Shown in pieces: positions 24,971-34,800 of a stretch of DNA of 64,000 bases. This DNA is from Aquabacter cavernae (GTDB lineage Bacteria > Pseudomonadota > Alphaproteobacteria > Rhizobiales > Xanthobacteraceae): the NCBI RefSeq assembly GCF_003993795.1, contig NZ_RWKV01000016.1, positions 372,001 through 436,000 on the forward strand. Direction: 5' to 3'. Every line of letters begins with the position of its first letter. Position 1 is the stretch's first letter. Under the pieces are notes generated by a model. It worked only from the letters and a program-made list of their open reading frames with translations, did no database searches and was not told where the DNA came from. The position numbers were made by a program, and so were the translations under genes.

Positions 24971-27760
24971 CTAGTACTGCACGGACAGGGCGTCGATCTT
25001 GGGGGTCTGCGGGGGCGCAAACTTGGTCAGATCGATGCCTTCCACAGCGGCCTTGTACTCGTCAGCGCTGGGCGTACGGCCGAGGATCGCGGAGAGCACC
25101 ACAACCGGCGTCGAGGCGAGAAGCGACTCGCCCTTCTTCTCGGTGGTGTCCTCGACAACGCGGCCCTGGAACAGGCGGGTCGAGGTCGCGAGCACCGTGT
25201 CGCCCTTCTCCGCCTTTTCCTGGTTGCCCATGCAAAGATTGCAGCCGGGGCGCTCCAGATAGAGGATGTTCTCGTATTCGGTGCGCGCCGTGTTCTTCGG
25301 CTTCGCATCATCGAATTCGAAGCCCGAATACTTCTGCAGGATTTCCCAATCCCCTTCGGCCTTCAGCTCATCGATGATGTTGTAGGTCGGGGCGGCGACG
25401 ACGAGCGGCGCCTTGAACTCGACCTTGCCCTGAGATTTTTCAAGGTTCTTGAGCATCTGGGCGACGATCTTCATGTCGCCCTTATGCACCATGCACGAGC
25501 CCACGAAGCCCAGGTCCACCTTCTTGGCGCCGCCGTAATAGGAAACCGGGCGGATGGTGTCGTGGGTATAGCGCCGCGAGACGTCGTTGTTGTTCACGTC
25601 GGGGTCGGCGATCATCGGCTCGTCGATCAGGTCCAGATCCACCACGACTTCGGCGAAGTATTTCGCATTGTCGTCGGGGGTCAAAGCCGGCTTCTCGCCC
25701 GAGCGGATCTCGGCGATGCGCGCATCGGCCCTGGCGATCAGGCCCTTCAGCGTGCCGGCGGCATTGTCCATGCCCTTGTCGATCATGATCTGGATGCGCG
25801 ACTTGGCGATCTCCAGAGACTCGATCAGCGTCTCGTCCTGCGAGATGCAGATGGACGCCTTGGCCTTCATCTCGGCCGTCCAGTCGGTGAAGGTGAAGGC
25901 CTGGTCGGCCAGCAGCGTCCCGATATGGACCTCGATGATGCGGCCCTGGAAGACGTTGTCGCCATGCTGCTGGAGCATCTGCGCCTGGGTCGCATGGACC
26001 ACGTCGCGGAAGTCCATCCAGGGCTTCATCTTGCCCTTGAAGGTCACCTTGACCGACTGCGGGATCGGCATGGTGGCCTCGCCCGTGGCAAGCGCCAGGG
26101 CCACGGTGCCGGAATCCGCGCCGAAGGCCACGCCCTTGGACATGCGGGTGTGGCTGTCGCCGCCGATGATGATCGCCCAGTCATCCACGGTGATGTCGTT
26201 CAGCACCTTGTGGATCACGTCCGTCATGGCGTGATAGACGCCCTTCGGGTCGCGGGCGGTGATCACGCCGAAATTGTTCATGAAGGACATAAGCTTGGGA
26301 ATGTTCGCCTGGGCCTTCTTGTCCCAGACGGACGCGGTGTGACAGCCCGACTGATAGGCGCCGTCCACCAGCGGGGAGATGACGGTGGCCGCCATCGCCT
26401 CAAGCTCCTGGGCGGTCATCAGGCCGGTCGTGTCCTGCGAGCCGACGATGTTCACCTTCACGCGCACATCCGAGCCCGCGTGCAGCACCTTGCCCGGGGT
26501 CACGCCGACGGCGTTGCGGTTGAAGATCTTCTCGACCGCCGTCAGGCCCTGGCCTTCGACGGTGATTTCCTTGTTCGCAGCGAAGACCGGGGTCGGCTCG
26601 ACGCCGAGCGTCTGGGCGGCGAAGGTCTGGAGCTTCTTGCCGAAGACGATGGCATAGGAGCTGCCGGCCTTCATGAACTCCATCTTCTGCGGCGTGAAGG
26701 CGGCGGCGATGTCCACCAGCTCTTCGCCATTCTCGTCGCGCAGCTTCTTGCCCTTGGCGTCGATCTTCAGGACGGTGCCGGTCGCCACGGAGAATTTCTG
26801 GTCAAGGATCGGATTGCCCTCGTTGTTGAGGATCGGCTTGCCGTCCTCGCCGATCTTCTTGACCCAGTTCTTCAGATTGAGGCCGATGCCGCCGGTCACG
26901 TCCACGGTGGTGGCGAAGATGGGCGAGATGCCGTTCGTGCCCGCCACGATGGGGGCGAAGTTCACGAAGGGCACATAGGGGCTGGCGGGCTTGCCGGTCC
27001 ACAGCGCCACGTTGTTGACGCCGGACATGCGCGATGAGCCCACGCCCATGGTGCCCTTCTCGGCGATCATCATGACGCGCTTGTCGGGATGCTGCTGCTG
27101 CAGCGCCACGATTTCCTGCTGCGCCTCGGGGGTGATCATGCACTGGCCGTGCAGCTGGCGATCCGAGCGCGAATGCGCCTGGTTGCCCGGCGACAGGAGG
27201 TCGGTCGAGATATCGCCTTCGGCGGCGATGAAGGTCACGACCTTGATCTCGTCCGCGACATCCGGAAGCTTGGTGAAGAACTCGGCCTTGGCGTAGCTCT
27301 CCAGGACGCCCTTCGCGACGGCGTTGCCCGCCTTGTAGGCGTCGCGCAGGCGGAACATGTCGGCGTCGTAGAGGAAGACCTGGGTCTTCAGCACCTCGCC
27401 CGCCTGCTGGGCGAGCACGGCGTCATCGCCGAGGGCGATGTCGAGCAGCACCTCGATCGACGGGCCGCCCTTCATGTGCGACAGCAGTTCGAGGCCGAAG
27501 GTGGGCGTGATCTCCGGGACGATCAGTTCACCCAGGATGACCTGCTTCAGGAAGGCCGCCTTCACCCGCGCCGCGCTCGTGGTTCCGGGCAGCGTGTTGT
27601 AAATGAGGAAGTTGAGGGCATCGGCGCGGTGCTCGCTGCCGGCATCTTTAATCAGCGTGATGAGTTCTTCAACAAGAACGCCATCATCAATCGGCTTGGG
27701 AGCGAGACCTTGGGTTTTTCTGCCTTCGATTTCGGCCAGGTAATCTAAATAGAGAGTCAT
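24971..27760 (-). CDS. acnB: Aconitate hydratase B / 2-methylisocitrate dehydratase
   Basis: 929 aa; it interconverts citrate and isocitrate in the TCA cycle and can act on 2-methylisocitrate. Order: N-terminal HEAT-like domain (about 1-160, VLVEELITLIKD, GLELLSHMKGG), swivelling domain 4 (about 170-380, MIAEKGTMGVGSSRMSG), then the catalytic Fe-S core. The 4Fe-4S ligands are the cysteine of FVGSCMVHKGD and the pair in CNLCMGNQ. The start is the ATG giving MTLYLDYLAEIEGRK; the frame stays open about 209 more codons upstream, but that part has no recognisable protein. AcnB, rather than AcnA, is less common in Alphaproteobacteria. In E. coli AcnB also binds RNA when iron is low. Confidence 0.97.
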   Translation of the reverse strand: MTLYLDYLAEIEGRKTQGLAPKPIDDGVLVEELITLIKDAGSEHRADALNFLIYNTLPGTTSAARVKAAFLKQVILGELIVPEITPTFGLELLSHMKGGPSIEVLLDIALGDDAVLAQQAGEVLKTQVFLYDADMFRLRDAYKAGNAVAKGVLESYAKAEFFTKLPDVADEIKVVTFIAAEGDISTDLLSPGNQAHSRSDRQLHGQCMITPEAQQEIVALQQQHPDKRVMMIAEKGTMGVGSSRMSGVNNVALWTGKPASPYVPFVNFAPIVAGTNGISPIFATTVDVTGGIGLNLKNWVKKIGEDGKPILNNEGNPILDQKFSVATGTVLKIDAKGKKLRDENGEELVDIAAAFTPQKMEFMKAGSSYAIVFGKKLQTFAAQTLGVEPTPVFAANKEITVEGQGLTAVEKIFNRNAVGVTPGKVLHAGSDVRVKVNIVGSQDTTGLMTAQELEAMAATVISPLVDGAYQSGCHTASVWDKKAQANIPKLMSFMNNFGVITARDPKGVYHAMTDVIHKVLNDITVDDWAIIIGGDSHTRMSKGVAFGADSGTVALALATGEATMPIPQSVKVTFKGKMKPWMDFRDVVHATQAQMLQQHGDNVFQGRIIEVHIGTLLADQAFTFTDWTAEMKAKASICISQDETLIESLEIAKSRIQIMIDKGMDNAAGTLKGLIARADARIAEIRSGEKPALTPDDNAKYFAEVVVDLDLIDEPMIADPDVNNNDVSRRYTHDTIRPVSYYGGAKKVDLGFVGSCMVHKGDMKIVAQMLKNLEKSQGKVEFKAPLVVAAPTYNIIDELKAEGDWEILQKYSGFEFDDAKPKNTARTEYENILYLERPGCNLCMGNQEKAEKGDTVLATSTRLFQGRVVEDTTEKKGESLLASTPVVVLSAILGRTPSADEYKAAVEGIDLTKFAPPQTPKIDALSVQY

Positions 27761-28398
27761 CGCTATCCCAACGTCCTGAGGTGCATGGGGCTGAAACACA
27801 GCGCCGCCAAATCGGTGTTGTCGGTCGGCCTGGGGTCCGGTGGACCCCGGCTGCGCCAACGAAAGCCAGCCGATTAGGTACCACATTTCAGCGAAAAAAT
27901 GGCACCCCGGATTCAGCATGGGACCGCTCGCAATGCCCACGCTCATGCATGTCGGGCCGGCTTCGTGGAAGTCAAATCTTTCAGCCCACTTTGTCTTACG
28001 ACCGGCATGACGGATAAGTATTTCACAATTATATTTTCGAATTATGCGATTTATATGGGTATTTAACTTATAGTTCGGCCTGACTTGTCGCAGATTTCGA
28101 CAATGAGCGATTGTGCGATGCACGCGAGTGGCGGTTCGATATTTTTGGAATGCCTCCAGACCGCCATTCCGGATCGCAGAAAAGTGATGCGGCCGCCCTG
28201 GCCTCGACAGGCACGCCCGTGCCCATCCACATCGGCCGGACCGTGCCGTTCGCCATTCCGGAACCCTGAGGATGGGATATAAATCCGCGCGACTCAGAAC
28301 CGAACACGATGACGAGGCGACCATGAGGCCCCTGGGCTGGATCCTGCTCCGCACTGACGTGACGACGTGCTGATGGCGCTCACCCATCCGGTCCTTGA
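27761..28398. other. Long divergent intergenic region, acnB / MFS
   Basis: 638 bases between acnB and the MFS gene, the longest gene-free stretch before 41 kb. It contains a GC hairpin (27832-27848, GGGGTCC/GGACCCC), an AT-rich block at about 28010-28075 likely to hold a promoter, the inverted repeat at 28085-28103, and a 12-base direct repeat CGCCATTCCGGA at 28162-28173 and 28251-28262. No protein was recognised in any frame. Confidence 0.5.
28085..28103. promoter_or_regulatory. Inverted repeat, possible operator
   Basis: TTGTCG-N7-CGACAA, perfect 6-bp arms at the edge of the AT-rich block between acnB and the MFS gene. It suits a dimeric regulator site; which gene it serves is unclear. Confidence 0.4.
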
Positions 28399-29892
28399 AT
28401 GTCTCTCCTGATCACCCGGCTCACGACAGAACCCGCCCCGCTTCCCTGGCTTGAGCGTCAGGCATGGCATCCCTGGCTGGTGGTCGGCCTCGTTTCCATG
28501 GGCGCCTTCGTCGGGCAGTTGGACGCCACCATCGTCCAGCTCGCCTTGCCGAGCCTCGGGCATTATTTCGACGCCTCCCTTGAGCATGTGAGCTGGATCG
28601 CGCTGTCCTATCTCGCGGCGTTCGTGTCATTCCTGCCCATCTTCGGCCGCCTGTGCGAGATGTTCGGCCGCAAGACGCTCTACATCGCGGGATACCTGAT
28701 CTTCATTCTCGCCAGCGCCCTGTGCGGCTCCGCGGCGAGCTTCGAGCAATTGCTGGTCTTCCGCTTCCTGCAGGGCGTGGGCGGCTCGCTCCTCGGCGCC
28801 AACAGCATCGCGATCCTGGTGAAGACCATCTCGCCGGCCCAGCGCGGGCGGGCGCTGGGCTGGTTCGCGGCGGCCCAGGCCGTGGGCATGAGCGCGGGGC
28901 CGGCATTGGGCGGCCTGATACTCGCCTCGCTCGGCTGGCGATGGATCTTCTGGCTGACCGTCCCGGTCGGCGCGCTGGCCGTCATCGTCGGCTGGCTGGC
29001 TTTGCCCCGAAGCACCGGCATGCAGCCGGAGCGCGCGTTCGACTGGGGCGGCGCGCTCCTCATCGGCCCCGCTTTGATGCTGATCGTAGCCATTCTCAAT
29101 CATGTCTCGACCTGGGGGCTGGGCGCGCCGGTGACGCTCGCTGGGCTCGCCTTGGCCGCGCTGTTGCTCGCGCTGCTGGTGTGCAGGGAGCGCATCTTCC
29201 CGACGCCCTTGATCGATCCCGCCTTGTTCCGGAGCGCCGCATTCTGCAGCGCCGCGGCGGGCGTGGCGCTCGGCTATGCGCTGCTGTTCAGCATGTTCTT
29301 TGTCATGTCCTTCGCGCAGGGGCACGGCTATGGCCTGCCGCCCGGCACGGCGGGCCTGCACCTCGCCATCATTCCGGTGGCCATCGGGCTGACGGCGCCG
29401 TTCAGCAACAGCGTGACGGAACGGTTGGGCATGCGCTGGGTCGGCATGGCCGGCATGGCGATCAGCTTCGCGGCCGTCGCCCTCCTGATTGCCACGCTCG
29501 GGCGGGTCGAGGATCACTTTCTGTTCGATGCCACCGCCTATGCGCTGTTCGGCGTGGGTCTCGGCCTGTTCATCGCACCCAATAATCATGTGGCGCTCGC
29601 GGCTGTCCCGGCGGCCCAATCGGGCCCCGCCGGTGCGCTGCTGAACCTGATGCGCGCGCTGGGAACCTGCCTCGGTGTTGCCGGCGGCGCGACCATGCTG
29701 GCGTTGAACCTGGAGGGTCCCGGCGAGGCCACGCGAACCTGGATGTCCTCAAGCGGCCCGCAAATGCTCGTGGCGGTGCGAGACAGCCTGCCGCTGCTGG
29801 CGGCCATGGTAGTGCTGGCGGCCATGGCCACCGGCTATGCCGCGCGGCAGGTGGCGCGCCAAAGCGAGAACAATACAGCGACCTCCGATTGA
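28399..29892 (+). CDS. MFS transporter, DHA2 (EmrB/QacA) 14-helix family
   Basis: 497 aa with about 14 hydrophobic segments. The DHA2 hallmarks are present: QLDATIVQLALP in TM1, GRLCEMFGRKTLY in loop 2-3, RFLQGVGGSLLGANSIAIL in TM4 and a TM5 motif C-like AVGMSAGPALGGLI. Such proton-driven exporters remove drugs, dyes or metabolites across the inner membrane. There is no linked EmrA-type membrane fusion protein, so it probably works alone. A 119-base gap separates it from the next gene pair. Substrate unknown. Confidence 0.92.
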   Translation: MSLLITRLTTEPAPLPWLERQAWHPWLVVGLVSMGAFVGQLDATIVQLALPSLGHYFDASLEHVSWIALSYLAAFVSFLPIFGRLCEMFGRKTLYIAGYLIFILASALCGSAASFEQLLVFRFLQGVGGSLLGANSIAILVKTISPAQRGRALGWFAAAQAVGMSAGPALGGLILASLGWRWIFWLTVPVGALAVIVGWLALPRSTGMQPERAFDWGGALLIGPALMLIVAILNHVSTWGLGAPVTLAGLALAALLLALLVCRERIFPTPLIDPALFRSAAFCSAAAGVALGYALLFSMFFVMSFAQGHGYGLPPGTAGLHLAIIPVAIGLTAPFSNSVTERLGMRWVGMAGMAISFAAVALLIATLGRVEDHFLFDATAYALFGVGLGLFIAPNNHVALAAVPAAQSGPAGALLNLMRALGTCLGVAGGATMLALNLEGPGEATRTWMSSSGPQMLVAVRDSLPLLAAMVVLAAMATGYAARQVARQSENNTATSD

Positions 29893-30011
29893 GGTGTGCC
29901 CGCCCGGGGCGCTGACATTCGGTCGCGCTCGGCTACCGCCCTCCATAAGGGCGGGCGGGTCTATAGTGTGTCGGCGGGCCTTTTCCGGGGAGGGCCTGCA
30001 AGGGGGAAAAC

Positions 30012-30584
30012 ATGACCACGGCATTCGTCGCTCTCGATTTCATCAACGACATTGTCGATCCCGCCGGCAAGATCGCGGGTTCCGCCGCCGAGATCGCCGC
30101 GCGCGGTACGCTGGCGAAGGCCCATGATGCGCTGGCAGCGGCGCGGGAGCGGGGCTGGCTCACGGTGCTCGTGCGGGTGGGCTTCGCCGAGGGATATGCG
30201 GCGGCTCCCAAGACCAGCCCGATCTTCGGCCGCGCCGCCCAGCTCGGAGCGCTGAAGCTCGGAGGCTGGGGAACGGAATTCCACCCGGCCCTGGGCGCGA
30301 CGCCGTCCGACGCGGTCATCCTCAAGCCGCGCGTCAGCGCCTTCTATGCCTCGGGCCTCGAAGCGCTGTTGCGCGTCAACCATGTGGAGCGGCTGGTGGT
30401 GTGCGGCGTCTCCACCGCCTGGGCGGTCCAGGCGACCGTGCGGGACGGGCATGACCGCGACTATGAGATGGTGGTGGTGGAAGACGCCTGCGCCGCCGCC
30501 GACGCGGAGGAGCATGCCGCCTCCCTCCACCTGCTCTCGCGGATCGCGCGCATGGTGCGCGCGGAGGATCTGGCCGGCCTATGA
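30012..30584 (+). CDS. Isochorismatase-family cysteine hydrolase
   Basis: 190 aa with the family triad placed at Asp9 (ALDFIND), Lys105 (ILKPRVSAF) and Cys131 (VVCGVSTAWAVQ). A cis-peptide motif V-C-G-V-S-T precedes the helix, as in nicotinamidase, ureidoacrylate hydrolase and N-carbamoylsarcosine amidohydrolase relatives. A GGGGGAAAA ribosome site lies just before the ATG. The last 4 bases overlap the FUSC-protein start (ATGA). The substrate cannot be narrowed down; an amide released from or imported by the linked membrane protein is one possibility. Confidence 0.88.
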   Translation: MTTAFVALDFINDIVDPAGKIAGSAAEIAARGTLAKAHDALAAARERGWLTVLVRVGFAEGYAAAPKTSPIFGRAAQLGALKLGGWGTEFHPALGATPSDAVILKPRVSAFYASGLEALLRVNHVERLVVCGVSTAWAVQATVRDGHDRDYEMVVVEDACAAADAEEHAASLHLLSRIARMVRAEDLAGL

Positions 30585-31597
30585 GCGGATTCGAGGCTCC
30601 GGCGGCGAAGCTGCGCGATTTTCTCGCGCGCGAGGTGAAGAGCCGCGAGGTGCTTCACGCCCTGGCGGTCATCGGCCCGCTGGTGGTGGCCTATCTCGTC
30701 TCGGGCGAGACGGCCCTGCTCAGCCTGGGCCTCATCGCCATTTCCCTGTTCGTCCCCGCGCGCAAGCTGCGGCTCGGGCCGAAAATGGTGGCGCTGCATT
30801 TCCTGGTGATCCTCGCCGTCTTTTCCGTCCTGTTCATCGCCCTGCCGTTCAAGCCCGTCTTCGTACTTCTCACGGCGCTTGCGGCCTTCCTCGCGGTCGC
30901 GGTGACGCATTATGGAAACGAGCTGCGGAGCCTCGGCAATTGGGTGTTCATCCCCGCCGTCTATCTCGCCTGCGAGGTGCGCGAGGGCGCGGGGATGGAC
31001 GAGGCGTGGCGCCATGCGGCGCTCATCGTGGCCCTGTCTCCCGTGGCGCTGGCGCTGGTGTGCGCCGGGCAGGTTCTCGACCGCAATCGCCCGGCGGGTG
31101 CCCCGCCCGACTATGGGCCGGCCGCCGCCAACTGGCTTCTGCCCGCAGGTGCAACCGCGCTCGCCGTCCTCGCCGCCGCCGCTTTGGTGGAGGCGTTCGA
31201 CATCGCACAGGGGCAGTGGCTGATCTGGTCCTCGGCCAGCGTGATCGTGGGCGACCTCTCCGCCACCACCGGCAAGCTGAAGATGCGGGCCATGGGCGCG
31301 TTGATCGGCGCCCCGCTCGGCCTTCTTGTGGGCCTGGCCCTACCGGCGAGCCGGCTCGGCTATTCGCTTGCGGTGCTCGGCGCCATCCTCACCCTCATCG
31401 CCTTCTCCCGCTACGTGGTGGGGTTCGGCTCGCGCTGCTTCCTCATTGCGCTCGCGGCGGCCTTCGGCGGGGGCGCGCACGGCATCGCGGAGGAGCGCGT
31501 CGCCAACGTGATCATGGGCGGCGCCTTCGGCCTCGCCGCCGTGGCGCTCACCGAAGCCATCTGGCGCCGTGCGGCCAAGGCGCAGGAGGGTGGCTAG
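30581..31597 (+). CDS. FUSC-like membrane protein
   Basis: 338 aa in two halves of about four to five hydrophobic helices each; the second half has the FUSC-type pattern (LIWSSASVIVGDLSATTGKLKMRAMGALIGAPLG). The family includes aromatic-acid and fusaric-acid efflux proteins. It is translationally coupled to the isochorismatase-fold hydrolase by an ATGA overlap, suggesting that the two act on one compound. No membrane-fusion or outer-membrane partner is nearby. Confidence 0.78.
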   Translation: MSGFEAPAAKLRDFLAREVKSREVLHALAVIGPLVVAYLVSGETALLSLGLIAISLFVPARKLRLGPKMVALHFLVILAVFSVLFIALPFKPVFVLLTALAAFLAVAVTHYGNELRSLGNWVFIPAVYLACEVREGAGMDEAWRHAALIVALSPVALALVCAGQVLDRNRPAGAPPDYGPAAANWLLPAGATALAVLAAAALVEAFDIAQGQWLIWSSASVIVGDLSATTGKLKMRAMGALIGAPLGLLVGLALPASRLGYSLAVLGAILTLIAFSRYVVGFGSRCFLIALAAAFGGGAHGIAEERVANVIMGGAFGLAAVALTEAIWRRAAKAQEGG

Positions 31598-31854
31598 GTG
31601 GAAGGCGTTGACGGGCTTGTGACCAGCGGCATTTCGACTGCGAAGCGGGCCTCTTTCCGGGCGCGTTTCGGCCGCAACCGCCGTTCCGGCCTGGATTCCC
31701 GACCTCCGCCAGGGACACCGCCGGGCGGGTCACCTGCGGCGCCCTCTCGTTGGCACCTACCATTGAACCGTTTATAGGTCGGCTCCAGATCCTGCGGCCG
31801 TGCTTGCGCTCGGCCTTGTGGGAATATGTCTTTGTTTTCCAGGCGAGTAAAAGA

Positions 31855-34800
31855 ATGCGGGCACCCGGTGCGTCCTTGCCGCACGTCACGTTACGGCTCA
31901 GCACTGGGTTTGTTCTCGGATGCGCTTCGGCGCTTGTATCGCCGGCTGCGGCGACCTCCTGCATTTTCGACGCCAGCACCTCCAGCGTGAGCTGCACCGG
32001 AGAGCCCACGCTCCCGATCCTCTATTCCAATATCGCGACGACCACCTTCTCCGCATTGACGGCGGACCTGATCGCCCCTTCCGGGACGTCCATCGCCGTC
32101 ATTTCCAATGCGGGCGGCTCTCCGGGCAATGGCGCACCGAATGGCGCTCTGTCGTTTCAGGGCGGCGCCTATGGCTTCGCGACAGCCAATGCCTCCGGCC
32201 TCGTCCTGTCCGCCGTCGGGGCCGCCGGGGGCGGGAATGGCGGGGTCGTCACCCTCACCGTCGATGCCCCGTCCGTTTCCGTCTCCGGCACCGGCATGGC
32301 GGCCATATGGGGCGCCAGCATCGGCGGCACGGGCGTAGCAGGCGATCCGCAGCCCATTCCACCGGACCATGACAATGTCCATGGCAGCGCCAGCGGGGCC
32401 GGTGGCTATGGGGCGGCGGCCAGCGTCACCGCCGCCATCGGCACGCTCAGCATCACCGGAGGGGCGACGGGGATCTCCCTGGCCAGCACGGGCGGCGCGG
32501 GCGGCAGCGTCGGCGCGGGCACCGAAACGGCGGGGCAGAACAATGTGGTGGGCAGCGCGGGCGGAGCCGGCGGCAATGCCGGCATGCTCGGCGGCCTGAA
32601 CGCGGCGCTCTCTTTGTCCTCGGTCACGCTCAACGGTGCCTCCGGCGCGGCCGTCTCGATCAGCGCCACCGGCGGCGATGGCGGCGACGGTGGCATGGCG
32701 GTCTCCGTCATCGGCTTGGGACAGGGCCTCGCCACGGGCGGGGCCGGTGGGGCGGGCGGCAATGGCGGCGCGATTTCCGTCATGGGCAGCCTCAACCTCT
32801 CGGGCACGACCGGATCGGGGTTCGTGGGCCTGCTGGCGCAGTCGCGCGGCGGGGCGGGCGGCGATGGCGGCGCGGTCTCCGGCTATACCGGCTCCAAGGG
32901 GGGCAATGGCGGCGCAGGCGGCGCGGGGGGCAGCGTCACGGTCGGGACCGCCGACAGCGCATTCCTGCTCACCGCCAGCCTCAGCGGCGACAATGCTCCC
33001 GTGCTGGTGGCCCGCTCCTATGGCGGCGCGGGCGGCGACGGGGGCGAGACGCAGAATTCCTACGGCCAGAAGGGCACGGGCGGTGCCGCCGCAGGCGGCG
33101 GCGCGGCGGGCGATGTGAGCGCTTACCTCACCGGCAACGCGGCGACCGCGGGCACGGGCTCCACGGCGCTCCTGATCCAGTCCGTCGGCGGGTTTTCCGG
33201 TGCCGGCAACATGTCCTACGGCGCGGGCGCCCAGAGCTACGGCGCCGGCGGAAACGTGACGCTTGCCGCGACGCTGGCGCCGGCGTCCAACGCCTATGGC
33301 CTGGCCACCACCGGAAACACGTCCGACGCCATCCTGGCGCAGTCCATCGGCGGCGGCGGCGGCGCGGCGCTCCAGAGCCTCAACATCACCACCCTCGGCG
33401 GCGCGGACATGGCCGGGGGCGATGCCGGCGCGGTGACCGTCACGGTCGGCGGCGCGCCCATCCAGACCTCCGGCACCTTCTCGCGGGGCATCTATGCCGA
33501 CAGCATCGGCGGCGGCGGCGGCAGTGGCGGCGGGAATACCGGCATCACGGTGATCGGCGCGGCGGGCGGCTCCGGAGGCTCCGGCGGGGCGGTGAGCGTG
33601 ACCAGCGCGGTTCAGATCGTCACCACCGGCAACGGCTCCGACGGCCTGTTCGCCGCCAGCCGGGGCGGCGGGGGCGGCTCGGCCATGTCGAGCGCCGCTT
33701 CGAACTGCGTCAGCAGCGGCTCCGGCTTCTGCATCGGCGGCGGTGTGGGCGGCGGCGGCGGCGCGGGCGGCACGGTCTCGGTGAACTTCACCAACGGCAT
33801 TTCTACCTCCGGTTCGGATGCGGGCGGCCTCGTTGCCCAGTCCATCGGCGGCGGCGGCGGCGACGGCGCCAATTCCGTCGGCACGGGCATCGTCTATGTG
33901 CAGGCCATCGGCGGCACCGGCGGCAAGGGCGGCGACGGCGGCACCGTGGGCGTGACCCAGGCGAGCGGCGCGCAGGGCCAGATCGTCACGCAGGGAGACC
34001 GCTCGCGCGGCCTGTTCGCGCAATCGGTGGGCGGTGGCGGGGGTGACGGCGGCAGCGCGGTGACGGTGGGTGCCATCGCCTCCTACACCCATACGGTGGG
34101 CGGCAGCGGCGGCGCGGCCGGCGACGGCGCGGCCATCACGGTCGATCTGCTGGTGCCGGTCAGCACCCATGGCCATGTCGCCGATGCCGTGTTCGCGCAA
34201 TCCATCGGCGGCGGCGGCGGTTCGGCCGGCGGCGTGATCGACGCCGACATGGGCGGCCTCGTCTATTTCCAGCACAATGTGGGGGGCACCGGCGGCGCGG
34301 GCGGCTCTGCGGGCGGTGTGTCCGTTTCCACCCTCGGCGCCATCTCCACCACCGGAAACCAATCCTCCGGCATCGTGGCCGAGGCGACAGGCGGCGGCGG
34401 CGGCCATTCCAGCACGGTGGTCTCGAACTCCACACTGGTCGCGGCGAACATCGCCGTCTCCGTCGGCATGGCGGGCGGCGCGGGCGGCGATGTCACCGGC
34501 ACCATTCTCGTGAATGCGGGCGGCGCGGTCACCACCACGGGGAAATCCTCCGGCGCCATCGCCGCCCATTCCACCGGCGGCGGCGGCGGCCATGCGGGCA
34601 CGGTGATCTCCACCGGCGATGCGCAGATCGGCGAAGTCGCGGTGACCATTGGCGGAAACGGCGGCGGCGGCGGCGATGGCGGGGCCGTCATCGTCACGAC
34701 CACCGGCCCCATCTCCACCGCAGGTGGGGCTTCCGTCGGCATTTCCGCCATCTCCACGGGAGGAACCGGCGGGACCGGCGCGCTGGTGGTGGAAGCCTCG

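Noticed and set aside
27761-28387. In-frame N-terminal extension of AcnB by 209 codons
   Set aside because: No stop occurs, but the translation is compositionally unlike a protein domain, AcnB homologues start at MxLYxxYLxEI, and the region contains AT-rich and palindromic DNA typical of a promoter.
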